Below, in pieces: positions 1 to 10,313 of a stretch of 46,423 nt of DNA. Every line of letters begins with the position of its first letter. The first letter of the stretch is position 1. The position numbers and the translations under genes are program-made. The DNA is from Trichoplax sp. H2. Taxonomy: Eukaryota; Placozoa; Uniplacotomia; Trichoplacea. Under the pieces are notes generated by a model. The model had not been told where the DNA came from, ran no database searches, and saw nothing but the letters and a program-made list of their open reading frames with translations. The stretch is from NCBI GenBank assembly GCA_003344405.1, contig NOWV01000334.1:1-46423 (forward strand). The letters run 5' to 3'.

Positions 1-1580
1 CGACTTAGTACATGATGTGCATTTACAGCTCGTGCAGTTGCATTGAGAACAGCATGTGCAATTATCGTCTAAATATTAAAATACCAGAAACAATTCGATT
101 ACTGTAATACGCTATTACCGAGATAGGGAAGCGACGATATTATTACTATGTGATTACATTTATTTAACTGATATAGTTTAAGAAATGGTGTTTACGTTAT
201 ATGCTTTTATTAACTGACCTGAACAGTCGCAAGTTTTTCCACTGGTTGATTTGCTGCACGATGTACATTGACAGTTACTACAGTCGCAATGACAACAGCA
301 TTTGCAATTGCCAGCTAAACATAAACATTGAAAATAACGCAGTCAACTGAGATCTGCAATACAGTTTACTGTAGACTGTAGACTGTAGAGTATTCATTGA
401 ACTTGTTTCAACTAACCAGAACAGTCGCAGTTCTTTGCACAGGATGATTTGCAGTCTGATGTGCATTGACAGTTTCTGCACTTGCAGTCAGGACTACATT
501 TGCAAATTCCAGCTATAGTTTAAGAAGAAAGAATGAAATGTCAAAAATTCTGTTGTAGCAGCATCCCATTTTGATTGCGCGGTGAGTACTAGAGACCCTT
601 CATCATACTGTAGAGGGTCTCTAGTGAGTACTGTAGGAGTGTACGTCACAAATTGGATGTTGGACATGCGCAGTTAGATTGTCCGTATTACTGTCTGTAC
701 CCATCCCGATTTTTGATTGGTTTGTTTGTTTATTTTTTTTTGCTATAGTGCTACAGTACAGACAGTATACGGTAATAACTGTACTTTAACCGGGGAAAAA
801 TATAATATACTGTACACTATAACTAAAACTAACGGGCAAATGCAGTAGTTGATACCGACATCTAGTAATACATTTTATTTCTACTTTTATTCAAATATCT
901 TGTAGGAAAATAATATTGCTGTACTGTACACTACCGTACTGTACTGTACACTACCGTACTGTACTGTACACTCAGCGTACAGTGTACTGTACAGTCGGTG
1001 TGACTACTAAAAATAAATCCAAAAAATAATAGCGCACAATCACTTGTATAAACGACTTTTTACTTTACTGCATTGGTCCGTCATTCAATGTTATTGAGCT
1101 GTGTTCGGATCAATTCGATCAATTGATCCCTGCATTGCTGGTATTCTTTTTCCATAAATTGTCTAAAAGGTCTGATTCTAGCCATTGATTCCATGAGTGA
1201 CTAGATAAATTTGGAGTGCGAAGCCGCAAACGTTGATAACCAAAGTTAAACTACTGTAGTACGGATCAAGTGCATTCTAATTGGACATACAGTGTAGTGT
1301 ATTGGTCATTCTATGTTATTCAACTGCATTGGCACCTAAATTATTGGTATTCTTTTTTCTTAATTTATCTAAAAGGTCTGATTGTAGCCGTTGATTACAT
1401 GGGTGGCTAGGCAAATTTTTCAGTGCCAAGCCGTTGAACGTTGATTATTAAGCAAAATTCAACTGGTAGTACCAATCAAGACGTACGGTGTATTCCTGTA
1501 AACATCTGATGCACTATATACCGTACAGTCTAGTACTTACTTTCAAAACAGTTGCAAGGTATATCTGTTAAGCTATCCAT
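1..1580 (-). CDS. Metallothionein gene A, 5' part only, leaves the window
   Basis: This is the tandem paralogue of gene B. Visible exons in order of translation: 1580-1541 (MDSLTDIPCNCFE plus one base, GTAAGT donor), 512-417 (diverged first module, GICKCSPDCKC), 314-219 (GNCKCCCHCDC module), and 68-1 (partial module, DDNCTCCSQCNC). All introns are phase 1. The second module is identical in DNA to its gene B counterpart (5982-5887), and the intron between the first two modules looks identical too. The region upstream of exon 2 is clearly more diverged. Total module number is unknown because the rest lies outside the window. Function as for gene B. Confidence 0.85.
590..625. repeat. Small hairpin in intron 1 of gene A
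   Basis: CTAGAGACCCT is followed after a short loop by AGGGTCTCTAG, an 11-bp perfect stem. It is not present at the matching place in gene B. Confidence 0.5.
920..997. repeat. GTACT-rich simple repeat in intron 1 of gene A
   Basis: Imperfect repeats of GTACTGTACACTACC. Related runs occur at 6585-6615 and 6750-6790 in gene B intron 1. They are self-complementary and can fold. Confidence 0.6.
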
Positions 1581-1726
1581 GATACGATGACTTGATAAGG
1601 TTTAGACGAAATGATATCTAAATCAAAAATTCAACAGGTAAATGGCCCGACTTGGATAGGTATTTCAACTTCCTTTAGCCTTCCTCGCTTCGGAAAAGAA
1701 TTTAGAAAAAATCAGTCATGCTAAGG

Positions 1727-1735
1727 CTATTTATA
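1727..1735 (-). promoter_or_regulatory. TATA box of metallothionein gene A
   Basis: TATAAATAG on the minus strand, 147 bp upstream of the ATG at 1580. Sequence and spacing match those of gene B. Confidence 0.65.
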
Positions 1736-1770
1736 CCTATCGAATGTTGATCCTTTCCAATTGTAACTTT

Positions 1771-2205
1771 AGTGCTTTGCGGCCTTCATTAAAGCTGCAT
1801 CAGCTTGAGTAATGTACCATACAATCCATTCAAATACAAGACATCATATAGAATCTTGGCTGACATCCTTGTTTAGTACGGTGATCATCCACCGCAAAGT
1901 ACTAACGAAGGTTGTCAATGCCTTGCGAGCATTTCAACTTGTAGCAATATACGATACGGTACTCCTCACTCTAGGAAATAATACACCATCTTCGCCAATA
2001 GTATCGTTTACTATAGCGTCCTTGCTCGCAAAGGACTAACGAAATCAGGAAAGTGCATTGCGGCCTTTCAGCAAGTCTTTGCGATCTTCGTCTCCTCAAT
2101 CCTAATTTTACTGGTCATTTTTGTATTCTCTTTTGTTTATTTTAGTAAAATGTGACTAATATTGCAGTTTTAGTGCACTGCGGTCGTAAAGAGTCCTTTG
2201 CGATC
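1771..2205. promoter_or_regulatory. Cluster of eight related 14-bp motifs upstream of metallothionein gene A
   Basis: A motif of consensus AGTSCWYTGCGRYC recurs in both orientations: plus at 1771, 1918, 2052, 2074, 2172 and 2192; minus at about 1892-1903 and 2024-2037. Several copies are followed by TTCG. The cluster starts about 35 bp upstream of the TATA box and is kept in gene B. It does not match the vertebrate metal-response core TGCRCNC. By position it is a candidate metal- or stress-responsive enhancer; the binding factor is unknown. Confidence 0.5.
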
Positions 2206-3530
2206 GAAAATTCTGGAAAACATGTTTTCATCATTTGTAAAAACGTGTTTTACAAAACGGATGACTACTCAACTACAATTTCTCTAGCCCATGACTTGAA
2301 AATTGAATCATTTCATTATAATAAACTGCCGAATTCTTTGGATTGACTGAACTTGATTACATGAGTTACTTGGTGATCCTAGTTCTTCTACCAAGGATTA
2401 TCTGCATCTAGATCTAGCAACGTACATAAAAGGTAGCTAATACTGTATTCCATTTTATTTGAATAACTAGTATATCTATCGTCATCGTAGTACGATGCCT
2501 GAAATTATCATTATCAATGCTGACTGTCAGTCGGTATAAAATATCTCAACAAAAGCTGAGCAAGCAATAGTAGTATAGCAAGGATTAACCTTAAAAATAA
2601 GTAAATGTCGGTTTAGGACTTAGTCATCCTTGGTTGTAGTACTGTACGTTCTGCAAGTGCTAAATATCATACATTCTCTATTCCTGATGATGAAGCCATG
2701 AATGATAGGGTGAAAATTTTGAATTTTATCATACAGTAGAAGAGTTATATAACCAATGCGTCTACATAAACTATCATCGTACATACAGTACAATTTTCAT
2801 AGCGTAAAGGTACCGTACGTTTACAACTAGACTGCTAGTACTATTTTCTCGTTCAAGCATTTGTGTTGATTCTAGTTTTGCTGATGTTTTCGTGAATGTA
2901 CGAAATCACTTGAATGAGTCTTATACGCCACTACGTTGATAGAAGTGGTTTTCAATTGCTAATTAATTATTGAAAATCTGTAAAGATTTAGAAACTACAA
3001 CATTATTTTTACCTTTGGCACCTAATTATAATAGGCTCGATTTAAACTGCACGATACTGTTTGATGTACAGTAGCTATTAATTACCCTTTTACGTAGTTA
3101 TGATTAAAATGCGACAGAAATTTTAGTTATCGCTAGTAGTGATAGATAAATTAGTATTGTACTCTTTAGTAACACTTCCACAAGATAGATTTAAAATTAT
3201 AGTTTTATTGATTTTCTTAGCATAGCGTATTGGTGCAGTAATTGTAATTTGAGTATGTGTCCGAATCATCAAACTGTCTGTTATGATTTTAATGTTTAAA
3301 CAAGATATTTTAGAATGTAATTATTATAGATAAGCGGTAAACAATTGATAGTAGGTACCCATGTAAACGATGAAGGTTTCATTGTAAAAGCTATGGCAAA
3401 TTAATTTCCTGCATCCTTTTGAACGGCTATGGTTGACACACTCTTACTTCTCATAATTATAGCTGGTTGCATCTCCTGTGATGATTGATAGAGAATAGAG
3501 TTTAAAGCGTAAATTCCACAAGTTGTGATT
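2206..3530. other. Spacer between the gene A upstream region and the gene B 3' end
   Basis: The first part (to about 2740) belongs to the duplicated block. The rest is AT-rich DNA in which I see no exon, RNA gene or clear repeat. Confidence 0.5.
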
Positions 3531-3552
3531 AGATAATGCTATGCACATTTGT

Positions 3553-3558
3553 TTTATT
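3553..3558 (-). terminator. Poly(A) signal of metallothionein gene B
   Basis: AATAAA on the minus strand, about 50 nt past the TAG stop of gene B. Position fits a short 3' UTR. No cleavage site was verified. Confidence 0.55.
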
Positions 3559-3606
3559 ACAATACAGAAGTAATTTAAATTTGTTTTAACTAACCTAGTC
3601 GCAAGT

Positions 3607-3686
3607 CTATTCATTCGATGATTTACTACATAGTGTACATTTACAGCTAGTGCAGTCACAATCAGAACAGCATTTGCAATTGGCAG
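3607..3686 (-). CDS. Metallothionein gene B, terminal module with stop
   Basis: The last exon starts like the other modules (ANCKCCSDCDC, then TSCKCTLC) but ends in TAG right after SKSSNE, before the usual TCDC tail. The DNA past the stop still resembles the rest of a module, including ACT TGC GAC and then a second TAG where other modules read TGT. The terminal exon is thus a module converted into an end by point mutation. A poly(A) signal lies about 50 nt downstream. Confidence 0.82.
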
Positions 3687-6600
3687 CTAAATGTAAAGAC
3701 AGAAACAATGATATCAATATGCTAATAAAAAATTAGGAAAGCGAAGGTCCGGATAATGTCTGATCCCATTTTATTCAATTATAATAAAATGAAGATAAAT
3801 AAATATCTTTAAGACATATATATTCATTTAACTCGTTTTTAACTGACCTGAACAGTCGCAAGTTTTTTTACTTGGTGATTTGCTGCATGATGTACATTTA
3901 CAGCTAGCACAATCGCAGTCCGAACAGCATTTGCAATTGCAAGCTAATGTAAAAGCCAGAAAGAAACAATTACATTAATACACTGCAATAGGAATCGTAG
4001 ATTGACGACACTAGTAATGTCTGATTACGTTTATTCGAGTATAAATTATATCTTTAAGCAATAGTGTTATTTTAACTTGTTTTAACTGACCTGAACAGTC
4101 GCAAGTTTTTCCACTTGAAGATTTGCTGCATGACGTACATTGACAGCTAGTACAGTCACAGTCACAACAGCACTTACAATTTCCAGCTAATGCAAAAGCC
4201 AGAAACAATTAAATTAATAAATTACTACAGCGAATGGTAAAATGATGATACTAGTAATGTTTGATTACATTGTCATATAAATTATATCTCTAAGGAATAA
4301 TCCTCCTTCAACTCGTTTTTAACTGACCTGAACAGTTGCAATTCTTTTCACTTGGTGATTTGCTACATGATGTACATGTACAGCTGGTGCATTGACAGTC
4401 GGAACAGCATTTGCAATTACCCGCTAAATGTAAAACCAGATTTAATGAAATCAATACGTACGCACACTACTACATGGATAGGAAAGTGACGACATGAATA
4501 ATATCTGATTATATTTCAATCGATTACAGTAACTTCTATCTCTTTAAAAGTACGCCATAATACTCATTTTACTTCTCATTAGCTAACCTGAACAGTCGCA
4601 ACTGTTTCCGCTCGGCGATTTGCTGCATGATGTGCATTTGCAGCTAGTACAGTTACAATCAGAACAACTTTTGCAATTGCAAGCTAAATGTAAAAGTCAG
4701 AAACGATGAAATTAACATGCTACTAAACAGGTAGGAAAGTGACGATACGAGTAATATCTGGTGTTGTATTTTCGAAATAATAAATTATATCTCTTTAAGG
4801 TAGTGCATATTATTTGTTTGACTCTTTATTGACTGACCTGAGCAGTCGCAAGTATTTCTACTCGACGATGTACTGCATGATGTACATTTACAGCTAGTAC
4901 AGTTGCAATCAGAGCAGCTTTTGCAATTGCAAACTAAATGTAAAAGGCAGAAACGATAAAATTAATACGCTACTATAAGGTTAGGAAAGTGGCGATACGA
5001 ACAATGTCAAGTGATCTATTTTCGATATAATAAAATAAATTATACGTGTATCTCTTCAAGGTAGCGCATATTATTTATTTGCATCTTTATTAACTGACCT
5101 GAACAGTTGCAAGTGTTTCCACTGGACGATTTGCTGCATGATGTACATTTACAGCTAGTACAGTTGCAATCAGAGCAGCTCTTGCAATTGCAAGCTAAAT
5201 GTAATGGCCAGAAACGATAAAATTAACACGCTACCACAAGCATAGGAAAGTGATAATACGAGTAATATCTTGTGATGTATTTTCGATATAATAAATAAAT
5301 TACATCTCTTTAAGGTAGCGCATATTATTTATTTGACTCTTTATTAACTGACCTGAGCAGTCGCAAGTGTTTCCACTCGACGATTTACTGCATGATGTGC
5401 ATTTACAGCTAGTACAGTTGCAATCAGAGCAGTTTTTGCAATCGCAAGCTAAATGTAAAAGTCACAAACAAATAAATCAATACATTATATAAATAGCATA
5501 TGTACGTACAGTATGTAATACTACTAAAAGGTAGGGAGGGAAGTGAGGAAATGAGTAATGTCTGATTATATTGGTTCGATTATAATTATTATTATTGTAA
5601 GTCCTATCTATAAGAAATGGTATTTATTTATTTAATTTGTTTTAACTTACCTGAACAGTCGCAAGTATTTTCATTCGACGACTTAGTACATGATGTGCAT
5701 TTACAGCTCGTGCAGTTGCATTGAGAACAGCATGTGCAATTATCGTCTAAATATTAAAATACCAGAAACAATTCGATTAATAAGCTATTACCGTGATAGG
5801 GGCGATATTATTACTATGTGATTACATTTATTTAACTGATATAGTTTAAGAAATGGTGTTTACGTTATATGCTTTTATTAACTGACCTGAACAGTCGCAA
5901 GTTTTTCCACTGGTTGATTTGCTGCACGATGTACATTGACAGTTACTACAGTCGCAATGACAACAGCATTTGCAATTGCCAGCTAAACATAAACATTGAA
6001 AATAACGCAGTCAACTGAGATCTGCAATACAGTTTACTGTAGACTGTAGACTGTAGAGTATTCATTGAACTTGTTTCAACTAACCAGAACAGTCGCAGGT
6101 CTTTGCATAGGATGATTTGCAGTCTGATGTGCATTGACAGTTTCTGCACTTGCAGTCAGGACTACATTTGCAAATTCCAGCTACAGTTTAAGAAGAAAGA
6201 ATGAAATGCTAAAAACCTTTGTACAGTAATAGTGTCCCCTTTTGAATGTGCTACAGCAGGCACTACTAAAGTACTAAATAGCTTGCGAGCTTTTGAGAGG
6301 CAACACTCGCGAACGTTTACTACAAGGTTTACTACGAAGATGTAGAAATTGAATTTGTAATAAGCCTCGTACGACATGTAAAAACAAACAATACAACGGT
6401 AAAAACTGCCATTATCTCGAGTCACGTGCAGGAATCAACGGTCCGTAGTTATTGTCGATACTGTACACTGTACAGTAGTCCAGGGCAACGTGACGTCACA
6501 AATATCGAAATGGGCGTGCGCAGTCGGATTCTGTACGTATACGGTATAAAAAATCTTGATCGGTATAACAGTAACAATATGTACTGTTACTGTACTGTAC

Positions 6601-7161
6601 TGTACTGTATACCGATCAAGATTTTTTATACCGTAAATTTATTTAATTATTATCATTTTTTTTCGACAATAGTACAGTACTGTGAGGAACGGTATGGTAC
6701 TGTACAATATGCTAATAACTAGCAATAACTGTACGAAAAAAACTACTGTACGGCATTGTACTGTACACTGTACTGTACTGTCGGTGCGACTATTCAAAAT
6801 CCAAAAAAAAATAAATAATACACAATCACTGCTAAAAAACGTTCTTTTACTCTACTGCATAGGTTATCCCATGTTATCCAACTGTATTGGGATCAATTTG
6901 GTTGAATTGATCCCTGCATTGCTGATATTCTTTCTTCTACAATTTACCTAAAAAATGAAATTCTAGCAATTGACTCCATGAATGACTAGGCAAATTTTTG
7001 AGAGTGAAGTGCTTGGCAAAACGTTGATAACCCAAGTTAAACTACTGTAGTACGGATCAAGTGCATTTATTGGACGTACGCAGTATTCCTATAGATGTCT
7101 GGTATACAGTCTAGTACTTACTTTCAACACAGTTGCAAGGTATATCTGTCGAGCTATCCAT
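3607..7161 (-). CDS. Metallothionein gene B, complete, 12 coding exons, about 359 aa
   Basis: A cysteine-rich metal-binding protein, expected to bind Zn, Cd or Cu in the cytosol. Coding exons in order of translation: 7161-7122, 6180-6085, 5982-5887, 5746-5651, 5448-5353, 5194-5099, 4933-4838, 4683-4588, 4423-4328, 4186-4091, 3943-3848, 3686-3607. The ten internal exons are each exactly 96 nt, start with two bases after AG and end with one base before GT (phase 1-1), so each encodes one 32-residue module. A typical core reads NCKCCSDCDCTSCKC, followed by TSC, a Ser/Lys linker and TCDC. No internal stop is seen; summed length is 1080 nt. About 112 of 359 residues are Cys, and there is no signal peptide. 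Module number and composition follow from the sequence. Resemblance to the long multi-module metallothioneins of appendicularians or molluscs is from general knowledge. Which metal it prefers cannot be told. Confidence 0.88.
6085..6180 (-). CDS. Metallothionein gene B, first module exon (diverged type)
   Basis: This 96-nt phase 1-1 exon encodes the most diverged module, beginning GICKCSPDCKC and continuing RNCQCTSDC. Compared with its counterpart in gene A (417-512) it differs at two bases, both changing the protein: one Cys becomes Tyr (TGT to TAT) and one Asn becomes Thr. It therefore has nine Cys where the gene A module has ten. Confidence 0.85.
6541..6634. repeat. Perfect 27-bp inverted repeat in intron 1 of gene B
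   Basis: Arms 6541-6567 and 6608-6634 are exact reverse complements, beginning ACGGTATAAAAAATCTTG. A further 9-bp pair (ACAGTAACA / TGTTACTGT) lies inside. The whole forms a hairpin of about 94 nt. The matching part of gene A intron has no such structure. Confidence 0.75.
7122..7161 (-). CDS. Metallothionein gene B, first coding exon
   Basis: ATG at 7161 opens MDSSTDIPCNCVE plus one base, then a strong GTAAGT donor. The resulting phase-1 end matches the phase-1 start of every module exon. The exon already carries a C-x-C pair. The same exon occurs in gene A with two amino-acid changes (S4L and V12F). A TATA box lies about 146 bp upstream. Choice of start rests on the phase match, the consensus donor and conservation between the two copies. 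Confidence 0.8.
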
Positions 7162-7306
7162 GATACGCTGACTTGATAAGGTTTAGACGAAATGATATCC
7201 AAATCCAAAATTCCAGGTAAATGGTCCAACTTGGATAGGTATTTCAACTTCCTTTAGCCTTCTTTGCTCTGAAAAAGAATTTAGAAAAAAATCACTCATG
7301 CTAAGG

Positions 7307-7315
7307 CTATTTATA
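7307..7315 (-). promoter_or_regulatory. TATA box of metallothionein gene B
   Basis: TATAAATAG on the minus strand, 146 bp upstream of the ATG at 7161. It sits in a block of about 75 bp that is nearly identical in gene A, in otherwise diverged flanks. Expected transcription start is about 30 bp downstream, giving a 5' UTR of roughly 115 nt. Confidence 0.65.
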
Positions 7316-7350
7316 CCTATCGAATGTTGATCCTTTCCAATTGTAACTTT

Positions 7351-7785
7351 AGTGCTTTGCGGCCTTCATCAATGCTGGCACAGCTTGAGTAATGTATCAT
7401 ACAATCCATTCAAATACAAGACATCATATAGATTCTTGGCTGATATCATAATGAAACTACCGTAATCCTCGACCGCAAAGTGTTCACGGAAGTTGTCAAT
7501 GCCTTGCGAGCATTTGAATGAAAAGAACGTACGATACGGTACTCCTCACTCTAGGAAATGATATGACACCTAATCCAATAGTATCGCTTACTATAACGTT
7601 CTTGCTCGCAAAGGACTAACGAAATCTGGAAAGTGCATTGCGGCCTTTCATCAAGTCTTTGCGATCTTCGTCTCCTCAATCCTAATTTTACTGGTCATTT
7701 TTGTATTCTCTTTTGTTTATTTTCGTAAAATATGACTAATATTGCAGTTTTAGTGCACTGCGGTCGCGAAGAGCCCTAAGCGATC
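7351..7785. promoter_or_regulatory. Matching motif cluster upstream of metallothionein gene B
   Basis: Same arrangement as in gene A: plus copies at 7351, about 7500, about 7632, about 7654 and about 7752; minus copies near 7472 and 7610. The eighth site (about 7772) has changed to AGCCCTAAGCGATC, so seven good copies remain. Intervening DNA has diverged more than the motifs. Confidence 0.5.
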
Positions 7786-7955
7786 GAAAATTCTGGAAAA
7801 CATGTTTTCATCATTTGTAAAATGTGTTTTACGGAACGGATGCATACCTACTCAACTACAATTTCTCTGGCTCGCCAACTGATTATTTTGTTATCTTATA
7901 ATAAAAATCTTTCTGATTTTTTTAATTGACTGAACTTGATTACATGAGTTACTTG

Positions 7956-8310
7956 GTGATCCTAGTTCTTCTACCAAGAATGATCTGTATCTAGACCTAG
8001 CAGCGTACGTAAAAGGTAGCTAATACTGTATTCAATTTGAATTTTGAATAGCTAGTATATCAATCGACATCGTAGTACGATGCCTGAAATTATCATTTAT
8101 CAATGCTGCTGACTGAGAGTAGCATAAAATGTCGTGATCCTAGTTCTTCTACCAAGGATTATCTGTATCTAGACCTAGCAACGTACATAAAAGGTAGCTA
8201 ATACTGTGTGCAATTTCAATTTTGAATAACTAGTAAATCAATCGACATCGTAGTAGGATGCCTGAAATTATCAAATATCAATACTACTGACTGAGAGTCA
8301 GCATAAAATG
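7956..8310 (+). repeat. Local tandem duplication of about 178 bp
   Basis: Two adjacent units (about 7956-8131 and 8134-8310) both begin GTGATCCTAGTTCTTCTACC. The first copy of the large duplication has only one such unit (about 2371-2540), so this happened after the gene duplication. No coding content seen. Confidence 0.7.
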
Positions 8311-8499
8311 TAACGAAAGTTGAGCAAGTAGTAGTATATTAAGGATCAACAGTTCAAAATGAAATCAATGTCGGCCTAGGCAGTAGTAATCGATGGCTTT
8401 ACTGGACGTTCTACAAGTGCTGAGTATTCATACATTCTCTACTCCTAATGCATTATCAAGCCACAATGGATAGGTTGAAAATTTTGAATTTTGTTATTC

Positions 8500-10310
8500 A
8501 ATAGTTATGCAATAGAATGTACAGAAATCGGTTACGAGGAAGGGGCCAGGCTTGAGATGGCCAAAAAATTCCTTTACACCCTCTATACTATCAATAAATG
8601 CTTAGAATTTGGGTTCTGTTGTCTGATACTAAGTTTCCACTACACTAAATGTAAGTACCTAGTTATTCCTAAGTAATTACACGTATCTGTTAAATACATT
8701 TTGGATGATTAATAAATTGAAAGCTTGCAAACTTTTTAAGTTACTTTGTAACCTTAAGTGGAGCTTCTAGGATTAAAGCCAATTGGTTTTGTGGTGATTA
8801 ATCATCAGACAGTCTAACACAACTACGGAGGTTCATGGAGAATGTACACTGCGTAAAAACACAAGTGGCAATTTTCTGCCTCCCACAATTCTCGATGAAT
8901 GCTAGAGCGAACATGTAGTAAAGATGAAGTATGAGAATATAATTGTTGCTAGCAGGGAATACGAATTTATTACAACTTTTACTATCAGAAACTTGGAACA
9001 GTCCATGTTGATAAAATGTCTTTTAATTCTGGATATAGTATACGAGCTTCAAACTAACCATTTGCCTAGCATTTTGTAATATTAAACGTATAGGAAGAGT
9101 TGTCGAGAAAAGATCATTCAAGAGCTATTGAGGTTTAACGCACCGCTGGCAAGAATACATTAGGCATATATAAAATTATTACTGCGGTTGATTGCATGCA
9201 CTGTATCTGTTTATCATATACTGAGCTCTCAATAAAATGCTAAAATAGACAATTTATCTTTACTTTTTGACTAGTATTTTTCTAATTTCTGTATCGACAA
9301 AGATTAAATTCAAATAAGAATACAATACCATAAAATTGTCTCCGACCTCAATAAATTGAAAATAGTAAACATGGATCAATATATTTTATTTGAAGAAAGG
9401 ACTAAGGCAATTTAAAATGACATCAGGTAGTTGCACAATTTCAATAATCAGTAATACAATGTTGTCCATTTATAATAGCTTAATATACTGCTTGATAATA
9501 TTTTCCGCTAATGATATAATTAAATCAATAAGTTATTGTTAACAGAAATAAATCTACCTTTCAGGTTATTCTTAAAGTTAAAAGGAGTCAAAAATCAAGG
9601 TTAGCATGTAGCTCATAAGATCTCTTTAACATTCTGATTTTTTCCGTTTGATTATGTCAGACAATTCTACTTATCGGTGCAATACAACGTTAAAATGTAA
9701 CTATACTTTAAGGCATTAGCAGAGAACATGGAATACAACCTTGATACGACATTGGACTAAGAAAAAATGGTAAGCAGTTCCTATTTTGGACTTATTTACG
9801 TGATAGTAACAAGTTAAATGCGTTATATATTCAAAGCATGTCGGGACTAGCCGCTAAAGAGGACTTAATGGTCATGATTAAGATTGAATAAAGCCCTTAT
9901 TTTTCTAAAATTTGGAATCTCGTGATTGGTATATATCACAACTACTAATCAGCTATAGATATAAATGACCTTTAACACATCACAATTTAAATCGTACCGT
10001 CCACAATCTATATCTGGTTACGTAATCTGGGCTTATAATATCATTGTAGCCGCAAAGCATGTACTATTTTGGTACGGTGAGTTAGCACCGTGACAGGTAT
10101 ACATATCAGTAGATAATTTCACATAAGACCATGTTTACACATCGCACTTTATTATAAGAACGCTTTGAGATAAGATACAGAAATGACACTAACATACTTC
10201 TTTAGTAAGGCAATTTTTTATTTGAAAATAAATATATGAAGTATTCCTGAACGAAGAATTATCAATTTCAAATCAAATATTTTAATTACCCTACAGTAAG
10301 TCGATACTTA
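8500..10310. other. Intergenic AT-rich region
   Basis: No gene is recognised between the end of the metallothionein duplication and the saccharopine dehydrogenase relic. It includes a repeat piece at about 9870-10098 that recurs inverted at 28775-28935 and 46006-46066. Confidence 0.45.
9944..10098 (-). repeat. Dispersed repeat piece, inverted copy at 28775-28935
   Basis: About 155 bp, roughly 87% identical to the reverse complement of 28775-28935, including GGTGCTAACTCACCGTACC. The next 70 bp (9870-9943) match 46006-46066 inverted, which joins this piece to the repeat at 46006-46360. Confidence 0.7.
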
Positions 10311-10313
10311 ATC

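Larger units (their letters stand above)
5680..8500. repeat. Second copy of the tandem duplication (first copy 1-2740)
   Basis: Bases 1-2740 align along their length with 5680-8500 at an offset of 5.6-5.8 kb. The part covering the first modules is nearly identical (1-540 against 5680-6210). Beyond it the copies differ by many substitutions and indels. Similarity fades at about 2740 and 8500. This duplication produced genes A and B. Confidence 0.85.

Noticed and set aside
1812-2039. 75-codon ORF upstream of metallothionein gene A
   Set aside because: It overlaps the regulatory motif cluster, has no recognisable domain, and is not kept in the second copy.
2152-2346. 64-codon ORF upstream of metallothionein gene A
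   Set aside because: It lies in the motif cluster, has no ATG at its start, and the matching stretch in gene B (from 7733) is broken by a stop at the eighth motif.
4011-4208. Single ORF containing one metallothionein module
   Set aside because: It is the module exon 4186-4091 read through its flanking introns; the added ends are intron sequence.
6371-6412. Alternative minus-strand start for gene B (hydrophobic MAVFTVVLFVF)
   Set aside because: The donor is weak and the stretch is not present in gene A. The exon at 7161-7122 has a consensus donor and is conserved in both copies.
6426-6951. Two overlapping plus-strand ORFs of 98 and 89 codons
   Set aside because: They lie in intron 1 of metallothionein gene B on the opposite strand and are made largely of GTACT repeats and the palindrome.
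8491-8676. 61-codon ORF just past the duplicated block
   Set aside because: No family recognised, no promoter, no splice partners, and codon content no different from nearby non-coding DNA. It could be a fragment but I cannot support it.
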